Shown in pieces: positions 12,074 to 25,212 of a stretch of 64,000 nt of DNA (the first letter of the stretch is position 1; each line of letters opens with the position of its first letter). The stretch lies in the NCBI GenBank assembly GCA_015039465.1, contig MU130695.1:753105-817104 (forward strand), in the 5' to 3' direction. Position numbers and translations under genes: made by a program. The notes below the pieces were generated by a model. The model made no database searches. It saw only the letters and a program-made list of their open reading frames with translations, and had not been told where the DNA came from. Origin of the DNA: Phlegmacium glaucopus. Its lineage: Eukaryota; Basidiomycota; Agaricomycetes; Agaricales; Cortinariaceae.

Positions 12074-13180
12074 TTATCTAGTCAGGAGATCGACTGCCTC
12101 AGCATATCTTTCTCGAGTGCCTTTCACAATTTCCTCGTCAATAAACCATCCCTGTCCCTCTTTCCCAACAGGACCACTTTCCAATCCTTTCTGGAATCCA
12201 GCGCTTACCAAGCAATCTCGAACATACTGCTTGTCAAAACTGGGCTGAGCCTTTCCAGGTGCGTAGCCCTCAAGCGGCCAGTATCTTGACGAGTCGGGAG
12301 TGAGGAGCTCATCAATCAAGATGAGTTCTTTTTTCGGGCCATTAGGCACGAGTCCAAATTCAAATTTTGTATCTGCAAGAATTACACCCCGAGTTTGGGC
12401 GTAATCTGCTGCTTCCTCGTATAACTTCAGTGCCGTTGAAGATATCTTGTCGTAGAGTTCTTGACCGATGAGTTTGGCAGCTAAAAAAAAAAAGAAGTTC
12501 GTTTAGAAAAAGATAGAGGACATGGATGTCAGCAGATCCGTTTACCTTGTTCAGGTGATATGTTTTCATCGTGGGCACCCTGTTCTGCTTTCGTAGATGG
12601 CGTAAAAAGAGGCTTTGCGAGTTTCTGTCCCTCTAAAAGGCCTGCTGGCACAGGAATACTATGCACCGTTCCACTTTTTTTATATTCAGACCACGCAGAA
12701 CCTAGGAAAATTTCAACGAAATTCATGATTTTAGAACACGAAAAAAAGGCGCACCAGCTAGATAACCACGCACAATGGCCTCTAGAGGAATGACTTCTGC
12801 TTTTCGAACAAGCATCGATCTTCCATCTAACTGGTCTTTATATTTTCGAACCTCTTCTGGCATCTCGTCAATATTTGCTGTTACGAAATGGTTTGGAATG
12901 ACATGGTGAAGTTTGTTAAACCAAAAGAGCGATATTTCTGTGAGAAGTTTCCCCTTCTCTGGGATACCCTGAAAAGACGGTACAAAAAACTCGATGTTAC
13001 TGTCAATTTGCACGGGCGAGATAATATACTCACGTTTTGGAGAATGACATCGTATACAGATATTCTGTCGGATGCGACAAATAGCAGGTGGTCCGGAGAA
13101 GATGTGCGGTAGATGTCTCGAACCTTTCCCTTGGAGATGAGTGTCAGATCTGGTAGACTTGAATTTATAAGAGCCGTCAT
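12074..13180 (-). CDS. ADE1: SAICAR synthetase (phosphoribosylaminoimidazole-succinocarboxamide synthase)
   Basis: Model complement(join(12074..12480,12546..12701,12755..12968,13034..13180)), 307 residues, close to the usual fungal length. It catalyses the ATP-dependent ligation of aspartate to CAIR in purine biosynthesis (cytosol). Visible motifs: LISKGKVRDIYR (nucleotide-binding start), LLFVASDRISVYDVI, SLFWFNKLHHVIPNHF, MLVRKAEVIPLEAIVRGYLAG/SAW, LFTPSTKAEQGAHDENIS, GVILADTKFEFG, ILIDELLTPDSSRYWP and the C-terminal SFDKQYVRDCL. All introns are GT-AG with consistent phases. This is a single-copy housekeeping enzyme. Confidence 0.97.
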
Positions 13181-13387
13181 TTTTTTCCGACAATACCTCT
13201 GCGTCGTTGCTTGTAGTACGAGATTAAGATTGCAATCATCATTGCAAACAAGACTGGAAGGGGAAATAGATAAGATTCTGATTTGATAAGATAAGATTGA
13301 GCTTCAGATATTATTTCTAGTAAATAATAATATTTTGTATAAATCCGCACATAGATAGGTAGGACATAAACCACAAAAAGAGCCTTC

Positions 13388-16172
13388 TCATTCTCCACTT
13401 CCAGCACGAGGACTCTCGACAACCTTCGACGATCTCATAGTATGCGGATTCGGACTCTCCGGTTCATCGCGATATTTCGGTGACAGCGCAGCGGAAGGCT
13501 CATCATCATCCAAGAAGCCTGAATGAAATCCAAGCCCAGCAGCATTGTTAGAAGTAACAGCCGCCGAACGTGCAGGGAGGTCTTCGGTGGATGCTTCTTC
13601 AAATTCATCGTCATACACTCCTGCTGTACGAGGCCTGCCAGTACCAGGGACACGAGTCTGGCCGACATCGTCCATGTGGATATCATTAGCAGCCAGGGAT
13701 GTGTACTCTGCGAGCCGTTTTTGGGACACGCGTCGTCTCCAGAAGTACACCAATGCTGCGATGAGGAAGATGGAGGCAGCACCTAAGCCAGCGAAGAACC
13801 ATCTCTGAGCGGAAACGAGAGTTGCCATGTGTGAATACCAAGCATCGCTGGGACTGTCGTTGTCTGGTAATGGACTTGGGTTTTTACCACTCGGTTGAGG
13901 AGACATAGCGGAACCATGGTCAGCTGGGAGGTGGTCTGTTGGTTTGGAATGTGTTGTTGTTGCGGTCAAGTCGGGGTCGTTAAGTACAGGGCGAGGAGGT
14001 ATATCGGATGGGGGTAGGGCGTTGTCAATGACTGGTTGCCAGTATTTCGTGGCTTTGGAAGCATCAATGGCAGAACCCCAGAGAGCCATGTTCCATCCCA
14101 AGAACAAACCTTTATTTTCGTTATCCTGATCAGATACTCTGATAGTCCAATTCCCGATGGGATTTTCTCCCCTGCATCAAGCAAGATCTAGCTTAGAAGA
14201 CGTTGATACCACCAAATCGTAGACGTACCAATGTTTGACAGTCATGAACCTCCATCCAGGAAACCCAGTCTTTGCATCATCATGCTTACGTGTTTGGGCA
14301 AGAACACTCTTAATACCGATGGGACTGATGAACTCAACCTCCACATCTCCACGTCTTGTGTGATTGATCCAAACCCGAACTTCAATGTGCTCCAACGTTT
14401 CAAAGTTGTTGGCAAGCATCATTTCCTTCGTGATCTCGATTGTATGTTCATTACCGTCTGGACCGATCGGCTCACCGCCCTCATACTCATATTTATTCAG
14501 ATACCTTCCGCCTCCTAATTGCGTAGCATTGGTAATAATCCAGGCTTGTGGCTTTACAAGTTTCCAGGTCTTCGCGGCGCTAACGTAGGCGAAGGCGTCC
14601 AAGGCGCCATAACCATACTTGTTGCTGAATAACCGTCCGGACGCAGTGCGCTCCCAGTCAGGATCATGTGGGTTGATCACTCGGGCGGTTTGAACACAAA
14701 GATGTTGAACATCACGCCAGGTCAAGTCTGGTCTAAGTTACAAGCGAACTTTCAGAAAGCGCCCATGAAACATCAGACAAACTAACCGTGCTTGCAATGC
14801 AAGTGCAAAAACACCGACGGCATTCGGTGCAGCAGCTGAGGTTCCTCCATGCGTGCGAGAGCACTTGTCTTTCCCTCGATCCGTAGTGACCTACCAGAGT
14901 GGTCAGGTTCGCAAAAACCATTCGACGGCCAATGTTACGCACAATGTGTTTTCCGCTCCCAGAACTGTACGCCACGATCATGTTGGCTGCGCAGGCTTCC
15001 GAGTAGGTCGGGTGAAGGCCTTTGTAGTCGACTGCACCAACTGTTACAGAGTAGATACTATTCGTGTAACCATCGAAATTGCACTGGTCTTCCTGCCTTC
15101 CACCATTGCCGGTAGCAAAAACAAATAAAGATCCCTTGCCATCTCGCCCGTTGTTGATGCCTTCTGCAAAGGCTTTCCTGATAAGATAACTAGGACCACC
15201 CATAGTCTTGCCATTGTCTCGCGGTCCCCAGCTGCAGCTATAAATGCCAACCTTTTTGTAACCGTAATTAAGTGCAAGGGCCTCGTCGACAGTGGTGATA
15301 CGACCACCTAAAATACGGACACCAGCAGCTGTTGAATCGTATGCAATGCCAACGCCGCATATATTATTTTTCCTAGCTGCCACTTGGCCCGCACACCTAG
15401 TACCATGGTGATCGCGCGCGCCCGTAGGTTTGGGTAGCTTGACGTGATCGTTGAAGTCATAAGAGTTCTCGGCATCCTAGAACAAGCTCGGGTCAGAAAA
15501 AATGTATCGCTGGAAAAGAAAATGCACAATGCGCACAAAAGCATCCTTCAAATCTTCGGCCTCGTTGTCCAGACCATCATCAAGATAGGAAACCAGGACA
15601 CCCTTGCCACTGAGGCCCATATCCCATACAGGCGTGGTATTCATCATATGTTCCGGGTATTCGTCGTTAACTAGATGCCACTGTTCTTTGAACAATGGAT
15701 CTTTCAAATGTAACCGGTCCACGACTCCCTGAGCTGTCTCTGGCGAAGCAACAGGGGGCGGTGGGGCGCGCTTTGCGAGCTCTTGCAAAACTTGTCGTTT
15801 AAGGAAAGTCACGGAAGAAACCACCCTTTTGGAAAGCAAGGTCTCTTCAGACCGGGATGATAGATGTGAGCTTGCTTGAACCTGCAACCTCTCGAAAGTG
15901 GATAGGACCAGGTCGACAGATTCTTCCCGCTTGTCTAACCCTGTAGGCTTCTCTGCTCGCACTAGCCAAGTATCTCGGAATGCTCCAACTTGTTCCACCA
16001 CCTCAACGCCTAAAGTTGTCGTAACTTCGTCCAATGATGCGCCGAAAGATAGGCCAGGAAAATATTCCAATGCATAGTAGTTATGGGTATCATAAGTCCT
16101 TTTTGAGGGCGTCGATACGACCCCGATTGCAGAGAAGGATATTAGTGCTAGCAGGGACCATGAAAAAATCAT
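13388..16172 (-). CDS. KEX2: Kexin, Golgi proprotein convertase (subtilisin family)
   Basis: Dibasic-site endoprotease of the late Golgi. ATG at 16172 was preferred over 16280 because it opens directly on a signal peptide (MIFSWSLLALISFSAIGVVS). The propeptide ends at an LAKR autocleavage site before APPPPVASPE. Catalytic residues: Asp in VSYLDDGLDNEAED, His in GARDHHGTRCAG, the oxyanion Asn in FATGNGG, and Ser in HGGTSAAAPNAVG. SYSCSWGPRDNGKT-like substrate-site residues are also present. The P-domain follows (HIEVRVWINHTRRGDVEVE, GENPIGNWTIRVSDQ), then a serine/proline-rich stalk, a single TM helix WFFAGLGAASIFLIAALVYFW and an acidic cytosolic tail. The intron at about 14885-14940 rejoins GSGKHI to VTTDRGKDKC. 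Likely role: maturation of secreted proteins and pheromone or peptide precursors. Confidence 0.96.
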
Positions 16173-16542
16173 CCTGCCCAGCAGAGAGTTATGGAAAGAA
16201 GCTCTGACTGTCGACGTGGTAGAAAGGATCTCAAACCGGATGTGGTTTCCAGGGATGGCGACCGCCTGTGCTCCGATCATGAGTCAGCTGATAGCAAATA
16301 ATAGATCCTTACTATATTAAGGGAGTAATTATTCAAGGTTTGACTAGTAAATAATACTCGGGATAATTGGTAGTAAGGAAAATAATCATACGCAAGTTCG
16401 AACGATAGAAAAAACTGGTTGCGCCGCTGTCTAAGTCTGAGCCATATCGCATCTTCACCCCGGTCTGAAGGTGACCGTGTGACTCCTGTAGAATCCAATT
16501 CAAGCACCACAAAGATCATCATGACTACGATGATGATGGCAA

Positions 16543-17546
16543 TTAAAAAGTATGGAGACGATGCAAACTCGGAATGGTTTCTGCGACTTTACAGTAGTTT
16601 GGTCCTTCTTTTGAATCAAAGCACGGGAGATTCATGCTGAACCTGTGATGATGTTTGATTCGGATCTGACGCAGACATAGTTGAAAATACGACGGCTCGG
16701 TAATATTGACCAGCGGTGGGATTCCAGGGATCTTCGATACTCTGAACCTCCCCCCGTCTTCGCAAACCCTGTTCAGACGACCAAAATCTTTCTTCCAAGA
16801 GTCCATAGTCTCTATTTGCAGCCTGAAAAGATCAATGTTTTCGTTTGAGTTCCAGGGCTTGTCCAGTATCTTTTTGATCTCTTCCATTTCTTCGTCAACA
16901 CCATAACTCAGCTGAACGAAAGAGGTATGCGGGTCGCTGGATAAGAATTTTTTCACTAGCTGTCGAGGAGACGGTCGCCTTCGGGCCCCCGATGAAGGCA
17001 TACAGACACAGCATGATGAAGTATGTTCCATAATTAGTACCTCCTTAAATGTTGTGGCGAGATCAGGCTGTAAACGAAGAAATATCTCTTGGACAATGTC
17101 GCCGAGCGTGAGGTCCCAGCTGACACCTTTCTTGACTCGCAATATATTTCGAATGGGAACTTGCTTGGGCTTACAAAGAGGCCGTGAATCCGTAGTAGGA
17201 TCTGAGTATTTGTATCATATATGAATTTTGAAATGCACAATAAAATTATTACATACCGACGTTGACTCAGGCCTCGGGTTATCCAAATGACTCTTTTCTG
17301 AAAACCCAAAAATATTTGATTCATCAAATATCGAATCAGGAGATGGAGGGTCAAATTCGGAGCATGATTCAGAGGCAAGATCAGATTCATTGCTACTAAA
17401 TGATTCTAAAATCGTGAAAAAACCAGTGAGCATGATCAACAGAGATGGTGATAATACAGTACACCAGAGCACTACCAACCTTCCAGATGCTCCTCGACAA
17501 CTTGAAGCAACGTAGCCTTTGAGTCTAACAACGGCATAAGGGCCAT
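16543..17546 (-). CDS. Hypothetical protein
   Basis: Model: ATG at 17546, exons 17480..17546, 17257..17405 and 16543..17169, giving about 280 residues in one frame; the last exon may hide another intron. It begins MALMPLLDSKATLLQVVEEH, followed by an acidic serine-rich stretch (ESDLASESCSEFDPPSPDS) and a mixed C-terminal region (RVKKGVSWDLTLGDIVQEIF, MEEIKKILDKPWNSNENIDL, MDSWKKDFGRL). No family was recognised. Coding character is supported by phase-consistent splicing and ordinary codon use. Its start is divergent from the EngB-like gene, about 430 bp away. Confidence 0.55.
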
Positions 17547-17974
17547 CCGTCTCGCCCTTAGGCGGAGGGTAAAGAATATGTTCAAGATGCTACGGCGCCT
17601 CGAGAAATGATGGTACCAATGCCTTCGTCGCCAGAGATATTTCGCCTTTCATGGGTTCAATTTGCTCAGCTGTGTCAGACAAATGATAACGAAAATGATA
17701 AAGTGGAGCAAGAATTTTTTCGTCAGAACATAGTCGCCTCTGGGGTTTGGGATGAAAGGAAACCGTCATCTTTCACATACCAACAGGATTATGTGCCATG
17801 TGTATGAAGTGTCTACTTCAATCCCATAATTTCCCTTTGTTAGCGCCATGTAGGTCGACAAAGACTCGGGGGTTGACAAGGAAGTTCATAACCATTGATC
17901 CGCCGAACGGATCACCGCGATTCAAAGAGCGCTCATTTCGGTGAACTTGGCTTGAGAAAAGGCGTCCTCATTGT

Positions 17975-18943
17975 ATGGCGGCCCTCCTCGTTCACCAAAC
18001 ATGGTCCTCCCCGCGTTCTATGTGTATCCGAACCGCACTGCGTTTTTATTCGACTCAGAAAGACCATTTTAGTAACCCTAATTCCGCGACCTTTTGGGCA
18101 TCAGCAAAAACGCCTCAGGAAATACCAAAGTCCGGAGGATTGCCAGAAGTGGGTCTAAAGTCACTTGGATATCTTATGAATATAACTGAGGACCTAATAT
18201 GGATTCACATAGGTCATTGTCACAGGTCAGTACGCTACGAGAAGGCGTTGGGGGGAAAACCACACAGTAATGCATCAGAGAAAAGATTAAAACTCTTTTA
18301 TCACAGGTCGTGCAAACGCTGGAAAGTCCAGCTTATTCAATGCTGTGGTCGGCAGAAAAAACCTCTTGCTGACAAGCAAGAAAGCTGTGAGTCTCTTGTC
18401 GTGAATCCAAAAACTCGGCTCAATAAACTCAAGGGACGCACACAAGCATTGAACTTCTACCGCGTAGGCGATCCAGAACAGCTCGTTCTGGTTGATGCGC
18501 CTGGATATGGTGCTCGTGGAAGAGTTGAATGGGGAAAACTCTTCGATGAATATATTGAAAACCGCGAACAGTAATGCATTTCCTTTCCAATTGCGTAGCT
18601 TCCGCTCGACCTAACCATTCTTTTTCCACTTAGGTTGAAACGAATTTATATTCTTTTTAGCGCCAAAAACGGACTCAACGCGTTCGATCATCAAATGCTT
18701 TCTCTCCTCTCCCAAAAACTTGTGACAGAACGAGGGACGCAACCCTACACATTACAGGCTATAATCACTAAAGCTGACCTCGTCCCAACCAACAACCTAT
18801 CTACGAGTATAGCTCTTATGCAAAAAGCTATCTGGGAATCCGCACCCTTGTGCCTACCAGCTATTGTCACGAGCACAGCTCTGAATCCTCCGTTTCAGAT
18901 AGATCGTGTTCGGAAAAACATTGCGGAGGCTTGTGGCCTTTAA
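17975..18943 (+). CDS. EngB/YihA-type GTPase, probably mitochondrial (yeast Mrx8 family)
   Basis: Model join(17975..18148,18213..18225,18307..18386,18434..18570,18634..18943), 237 residues. The N-terminus (MAALLVHQTWSSPRSMCIRT, then ALRFYSTQ) looks like a mitochondrial presequence. G motifs: G1 TGRANAGKSSLFN, G2 GRTQALNFY, G3 DAPGYG, G4 ITKAD, G5 TSTA. The gene needs a 13-nt microexon (18213-18225, GTCATTGTCACAG) to supply the beta-strand before G1 and to join GGLPE to the P-loop in frame. Exon 4 ends at a GTAATG donor that re-forms Gln with exon 5. The family functions in large-subunit ribosome assembly in bacteria and organelles. Confidence 0.92.
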
Positions 18944-19683
18944 TATCGTCGAATCGAGTCAAATATCTGCGACCGAGCAAACTATTTCACAGCTTCCTTT
19001 CGGTGAACCCATCGTTTCGGTCACGGCGTCTGGCAGCCCGAAGTACAAGGCTCAAGAACCAGTCCTTACGCTGGATGTCGTCTTTGAAGGAAGTCAAAGC
19101 CTTCAAACAAACCTTGACAAAAACCAATAGAAACTGTCTTTGATATGGACCTTGAGCTTGAGGCCTTGACATCACACTACTGATATCACTCGAAGTTCGA
19201 TGTGTTCGTTCAGATTGGCATGAAAGGGATCGCCATCCCCGTGGCACGCTTATAGCAAATCCAGCCAGCATGGAGGGTCCCCATTTGACCATGAGTTGGG
19301 ATTCCTCTTTTCGGTACCAGAAGCACCAGGGAGTATAAATAAATATTTTTCATTTCGTCTGTCAGGAACCCAGAGTCAGATTCTGTGCCATAGATACGGT
19401 TCCTCGGTAATATATGTAGCTGGCATTCAGTGAATCATTCAGACGTTCTTGGGTTCGGATTGTAAATGGAATGTGTAAGTGCTGGAGTGATTTTCTTGAA
19501 CTTACTGTATATGACGGACGGTCGTGGGGATTTGCAATTGAAGGTTTATACATTGACTTAAAATCAAAATATTTTTCTCAACAAGGACAATAACCAAATG
19601 AAGACGACAGTGAACCTAACCATGTCGAACGCATGAAATCATCATCAAGAGGTCAACCATGATTTCTACGCTGAGGCCAATTT
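18944..19683. other. Convergent spacer, nothing recognised
   Basis: About 740 bp between the 3' ends of the EngB-like gene and the TMEM170-like gene. Reading frames here are out-of-phase continuations of neighbours. Confidence 0.5.
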
Positions 19684-20432
19684 TCAGATGATCTCGATAA
19701 TAGACGGCCAAACACTGCGAAGGAGAATGTTTACATGTGAGAGTATGTCACCTGAGATACGAAGCCTATAGCCTCTTACCTGAGAAGTCCAACAACAACC
19801 TGCAACACAGCAAGCAAGAAAGGTATCCAGCTAAGGATATTCAGCATCAAATTGAGTATGCAAACAAATGGGATGACGCACGTCGACATGTTGAAATCAC
19901 CTGCCTTGTACAAGCCTGCGGCGGCGAAGCCCAATATGGCCGAACCCATAACTGCACCAGCTACGCTTAAGATGAGGAATGTCATGAAGATTATGACAGC
20001 AAATGCCACTCTTGATCGTCGTTCGTTTGGCTTTGGGGGCTTTGCGGATTGGATCGACGGCACCGCTGAGTTTGGAGCCATCGTCGAAAGCTGGTATATT
20101 GAATCGCGGGATTTTGGAGAGTTTGGGGGGAGAGGTGATGGAGGAAATGCGTAATTCCAAAAGGCATACAACCCACAAAGCAAGAAAATAGGGGTATAAA
20201 AGATTAAGGTCCAGTACAGCGTGAATCGGAAAATGTCTGTTGGAGAGAATGTCAACTTTCTTTTGTTTTGGCGACATCAACACAATTTCTAGGTAGCTTC
20301 ACCTTTCGCGTGATAGAGATAGGCGCCATCTACATGGGTTGGTGCATGATGCTCGATATGAAGAATTTCGATACCCGGATTGTACAAAGAGGGCCATGAA
20401 GGAACCCTAGTGGGTCGTTGGGCAGTTGTCAT
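19684..20432 (-). CDS. TMEM170-family integral membrane protein
   Basis: Model complement(join(19684..19714,19780..19830,19882..20236,20303..20432)), 188 residues, all phases consistent. Exon 1 supplies MTTAQRPTRVPSWPSLYNPG and HHAPTHVDGAYLYHAK. Splicing re-forms Asp in HAK-DIFRFTLYWTL. TM segments: YWTLIFYTPIFLLCGLYAFW; AFAVIIFMTFLILSVAGAVM followed by GSAILGFAAAGLYKAG; and WIPFLLAVLQVVVGLLSVWP, ending SIIEII. The GSA...AAGLYKAGxxNMS pattern is the TMEM170 hallmark. Animal TMEM170 proteins shape ER and nuclear-envelope membranes; the fungal role is inferred only. A 51-nt in-frame intron (19831-19881) is easily mistaken for coding. Confidence 0.85.
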
Positions 20433-20908
20433 GAAAGGTACCAGGTGGTGCGATAGCAGGGGTGTTTCGTGCTTCTGCAACAAGACTTTGGGCTACCATA
20501 CAATTGTGCGCCAACGCAGCCTTCAATTGACCGCAATGGCATTGGTTCAACGTCAAGCGCAGTTCAATTGAGAATGTGACGATGACGTTACGTTACGGAA
20601 GTAACGGACATTTGTTGAAAACAATCATATATATATTATATAGTCTGACTACGGTCGACTATTAAAACACTGAATGAAATGCATATGTTAACAATAAGAT
20701 ATGGGGACCAACATCCTACATATAGCACATGATTTGCGTACTATAGGTTGCCATATAGCGTCTAGAAGAATAATATAAGTCAGCTGAAAAATGTGAAATT
20801 AGGTTACAGTCCCATGTCCATTTGAGATCAAAAATAGATAGGAGGGGCAAAAGTAACCAGAATATGAATCTGGATATTGTAAGTAGCTGGCACACTGGAG
20901 AATTTCCC
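20433..20908. other. Spacer upstream of TMEM170-like gene
   Basis: Promoter of the TMEM170-like gene and 3' flank of the mannanase. No gene or repeat was seen; an AT-rich stretch (ATATATATATTATATA) lies near 20625-20640. Confidence 0.4.
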
Positions 20909-22675
20909 TCAGCTGCGAGACTTCATTGCCGATGCATGTGATGTCAGGATAGGATATACGGATGAGTTGGGGTAGATGGCGAATCCGTCATTCGGCGTGT
21001 CACCACTGCGACATCGATGTCAAAATTTTAGCCGGGGTAGAGAAAGATAACGACATACCTAGAAAGATGAGAACCAGATTGCCTGAATGATGGACATCGT
21101 CAATCCCGGCGGTTTATTACTTAAAAAGAATAACTTGCCAGATCAGGTCACCAGTTAAGCCGGAAGACACGATCTCATTCCACCAGGTAGTGTAAGTAGT
21201 TGATTGATTTATGGTGACACCGAATTCCTCAAGGATCACAGGCTTTCCAGCTCGGGCTTGGGAAGCGAAATGGTCCGCAATCCACTGTGTACCCCAAGCG
21301 ATTTCGTTGTCACCTTGACCCCACGGCTCTGGGTAAGACTAAATGAGAGACAGATAAACATTGAGCATTTCGGGTGGCAGCTAAGAAAGTGAGGAAAACT
21401 TGCATGGAAAGTACCAAAGTCAATCGTACTAATGGCAAGGTTCGCATCGAAGTCGATGCCTTCTTTTCCCCTAAGTTGCAAATCAGAAAATGGCCTGAAG
21501 AAATGGTTGAATAAGACACACTGGTAAGGCCCTGTCGCCGCATTAGGTTCGTTGTAGAATCCCTCATCACCAATAGCGACAAGATGGTCACAGTCAATAG
21601 ATTTTATAAAAGCCGAAATTTCCTTCACCCAGTCGGTGATAGTAGTCGAGGTGCAGGTCCCAGTGGTATTACTTTGAGATATATTAACAAAATTGAGGAG
21701 TTCGCAAATATAACACAAAAGGCTTACCCAGTGCTGCCTCTGCACCTGGGCTCGTTTGCCAGTTCCCAAGCCATGATCGTCGGTTCGTCGACATATCGGC
21801 CAACGAAGGCTTCGATGTAATTTTTATATGCATCCTAGGTAAAACCACGGTGAGCGATTGACTTGGAGAGTACTAATTTGGAATTAATTACAATCACGCT
21901 CGCATCAGTATAAAAGAGATCATGGTTGGCAGAGCCTAGGATCTGTTTTACATATACATCCATACCACCGTAATCGGACCTGTAGAAAGTCAGGAATGTT
22001 CCATAGGAGGGAATACCTCATACCAGTTATTGGTCCTAATATGACAATGAGTTATTGATGCCTGGTAGAGATTTTCGAGGAGCTTACAATGCGACAATTA
22101 GATGGATCCCGTTGGCTTTTGCGGCTGCGATGACATTGTCTATTGAACCCGTTTCAGTTGATGACAGAGATTTAATCAAATACCATAAACAAACCGAAAT
22201 TTTGTAAACCAGTCGCACCAGTGTTGATTGTAGGTGTGCTACCTGACCAGATCTGATAATAGTTACCAATAGCAGATGTGACCTCGTTGAAACCCCTACA
22301 ACACCGAGACGTTAAAAAACCATCATCTATTGTCAGTTCAAGTGTTTATTACCATGTGCGAACGGTTGTTCCTCCAGCTTTCGCGATGTCAGCAAAAGCA
22401 GCGTTCATGTCCGTAATACTGAGACCGGTCAATCCCATCCAATAAGCATTTCCACTGTAGATCGTTATTGGTACACAACTGAGGTCCAAAAGATTCCAAC
22501 TTCCTCACCCAACGACAGTGTATCTTGATCCATCAAGCATGAAATTTGTTCCTGATGTTGTGACAAACCCAGCGGAAGGAGCGAAATGCTTGGTTTCTGT
22601 GATTGATGGTGGTACAATGGCCAACACTGAGCCAAAAGAGAAAGCCAAAGCGACAAGACCAGTAGAGGGTTTCAT
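20909..22675 (-). CDS. GH5 subfamily 7 endo-beta-1,4-mannanase, secreted
   Basis: Plant hemicellulose-degrading enzyme cleaving mannans. ATG at 22675 opens a signal peptide ([19 protein letters not shown]). There is no N-terminal cellulose-binding module; a Thr/Ser-rich start leads straight into [23 protein letters not shown]. Core motifs: [47 protein letters not shown] acid/base Glu region (about 21700-21780), [29 protein letters not shown] and the nucleophile Glu in [12 protein letters not shown] (about 21215-21235). The C-terminus [20 protein letters not shown] ends at the stop at 20909-20911. About ten short introns interrupt it. Both catalytic glutamates are present, so activity is expected. 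It is divergent from the WD40 gene with 304 bp between starts. Confidence 0.93.
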
Positions 22676-22979
22676 TGTGGACGAGAGAGTAGTTGAACAA
22701 TACTATGTGCACTCGCATCGCCTTTTATTCCTCAAATTACGTTTGAACTTTGAAAAGTCCATCAGGATTCACAGCGGTGGGGCATTTCTTCCGTGGTAAT
22801 GCGAACATCGGCCGTTTAAGAGTAAACTCAAATCCAATGACACCGTACTGTCGGACGACTCGAGGATGCGGTCCCATACGCGACACCGTTTTCCGTCAAA
22901 GAACTCTTGGCTTGTTATGAACAGGTTCCCAAGACAAACAACCATCCATTAGATGTACTAATTTCACCCTTTTTATAGT

Positions 22980-24475
<1,496 letters not shown>

Positions 24476-25212
24476 AACAGCATTGTAGATATCGGCGCTG
24501 AATGTGATATGGTACAACCAAGTGAAATTAATCTTAAATCAGCGCTCGAAAAAGCCGTGTATCATACCGAACAGCCAGTTCACACTATGCACCCGTCTGG
24601 GAAGCTCATACTCAACGAGCAGATCCGAGCAAAGGGTTATAAGTTCAACCTGCATTTTGATGATTTTTGAATGTGCAAGGATTTATTATTATTTAATCGG
24701 TGTAGGTCGTGTTGGGGGAAGAGGGCTCTGACGAGGTCCAAGCTGGCTACTCATTATGAGTGCAAGAAAAGGCCAATGGCCGATGTCGTCGTCAACCATC
24801 CCACTTCATCAGCCTCAAGAACAGAAACCCTACTTATAGACCAATGAATCCTTCACATTACTGTTCCTCGCGTCTTTAAGTTGAAACTGGGTCCTCTATC
24901 CTCCCTCCGTTCTCCATGCTAGTATCCATCTATGTGCTACGGAGCAACTTCCTACGATACGTCGCAATGCTCGACGATTCCTTTCATCTCCTTTCAGCTA
25001 GACAAGACTATTGGAAACCCAGACGAAGGGAGAATGTTTCAAGCGTTTGTACACCAATTCCTGTCAAAACCTAAGTATTATAATTCTACTTCGAGAGGTG
25101 TCATCAAAACAAGTAGAACATGAAATTTATTCCAACAAATATGTATTTGATCCAGTTTCGCTGGAAACCTCGAACAAGTGGGAAATGCAAGGATAAAGAA
25201 GCAGAATGTGGA
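24476..25212. other. Convergent spacer, nothing recognised
   Basis: 737 bp between two convergent 3' ends. Only short unsupported reading frames occur. Confidence 0.5.

Noticed and set aside
19831..19881. Coding reading through this stretch of the TMEM170-like gene
   Set aside because: Although in frame without stops, it has a GTGCGT donor and a TAG acceptor, and splicing it out restores the conserved NMSTWIPF junction.
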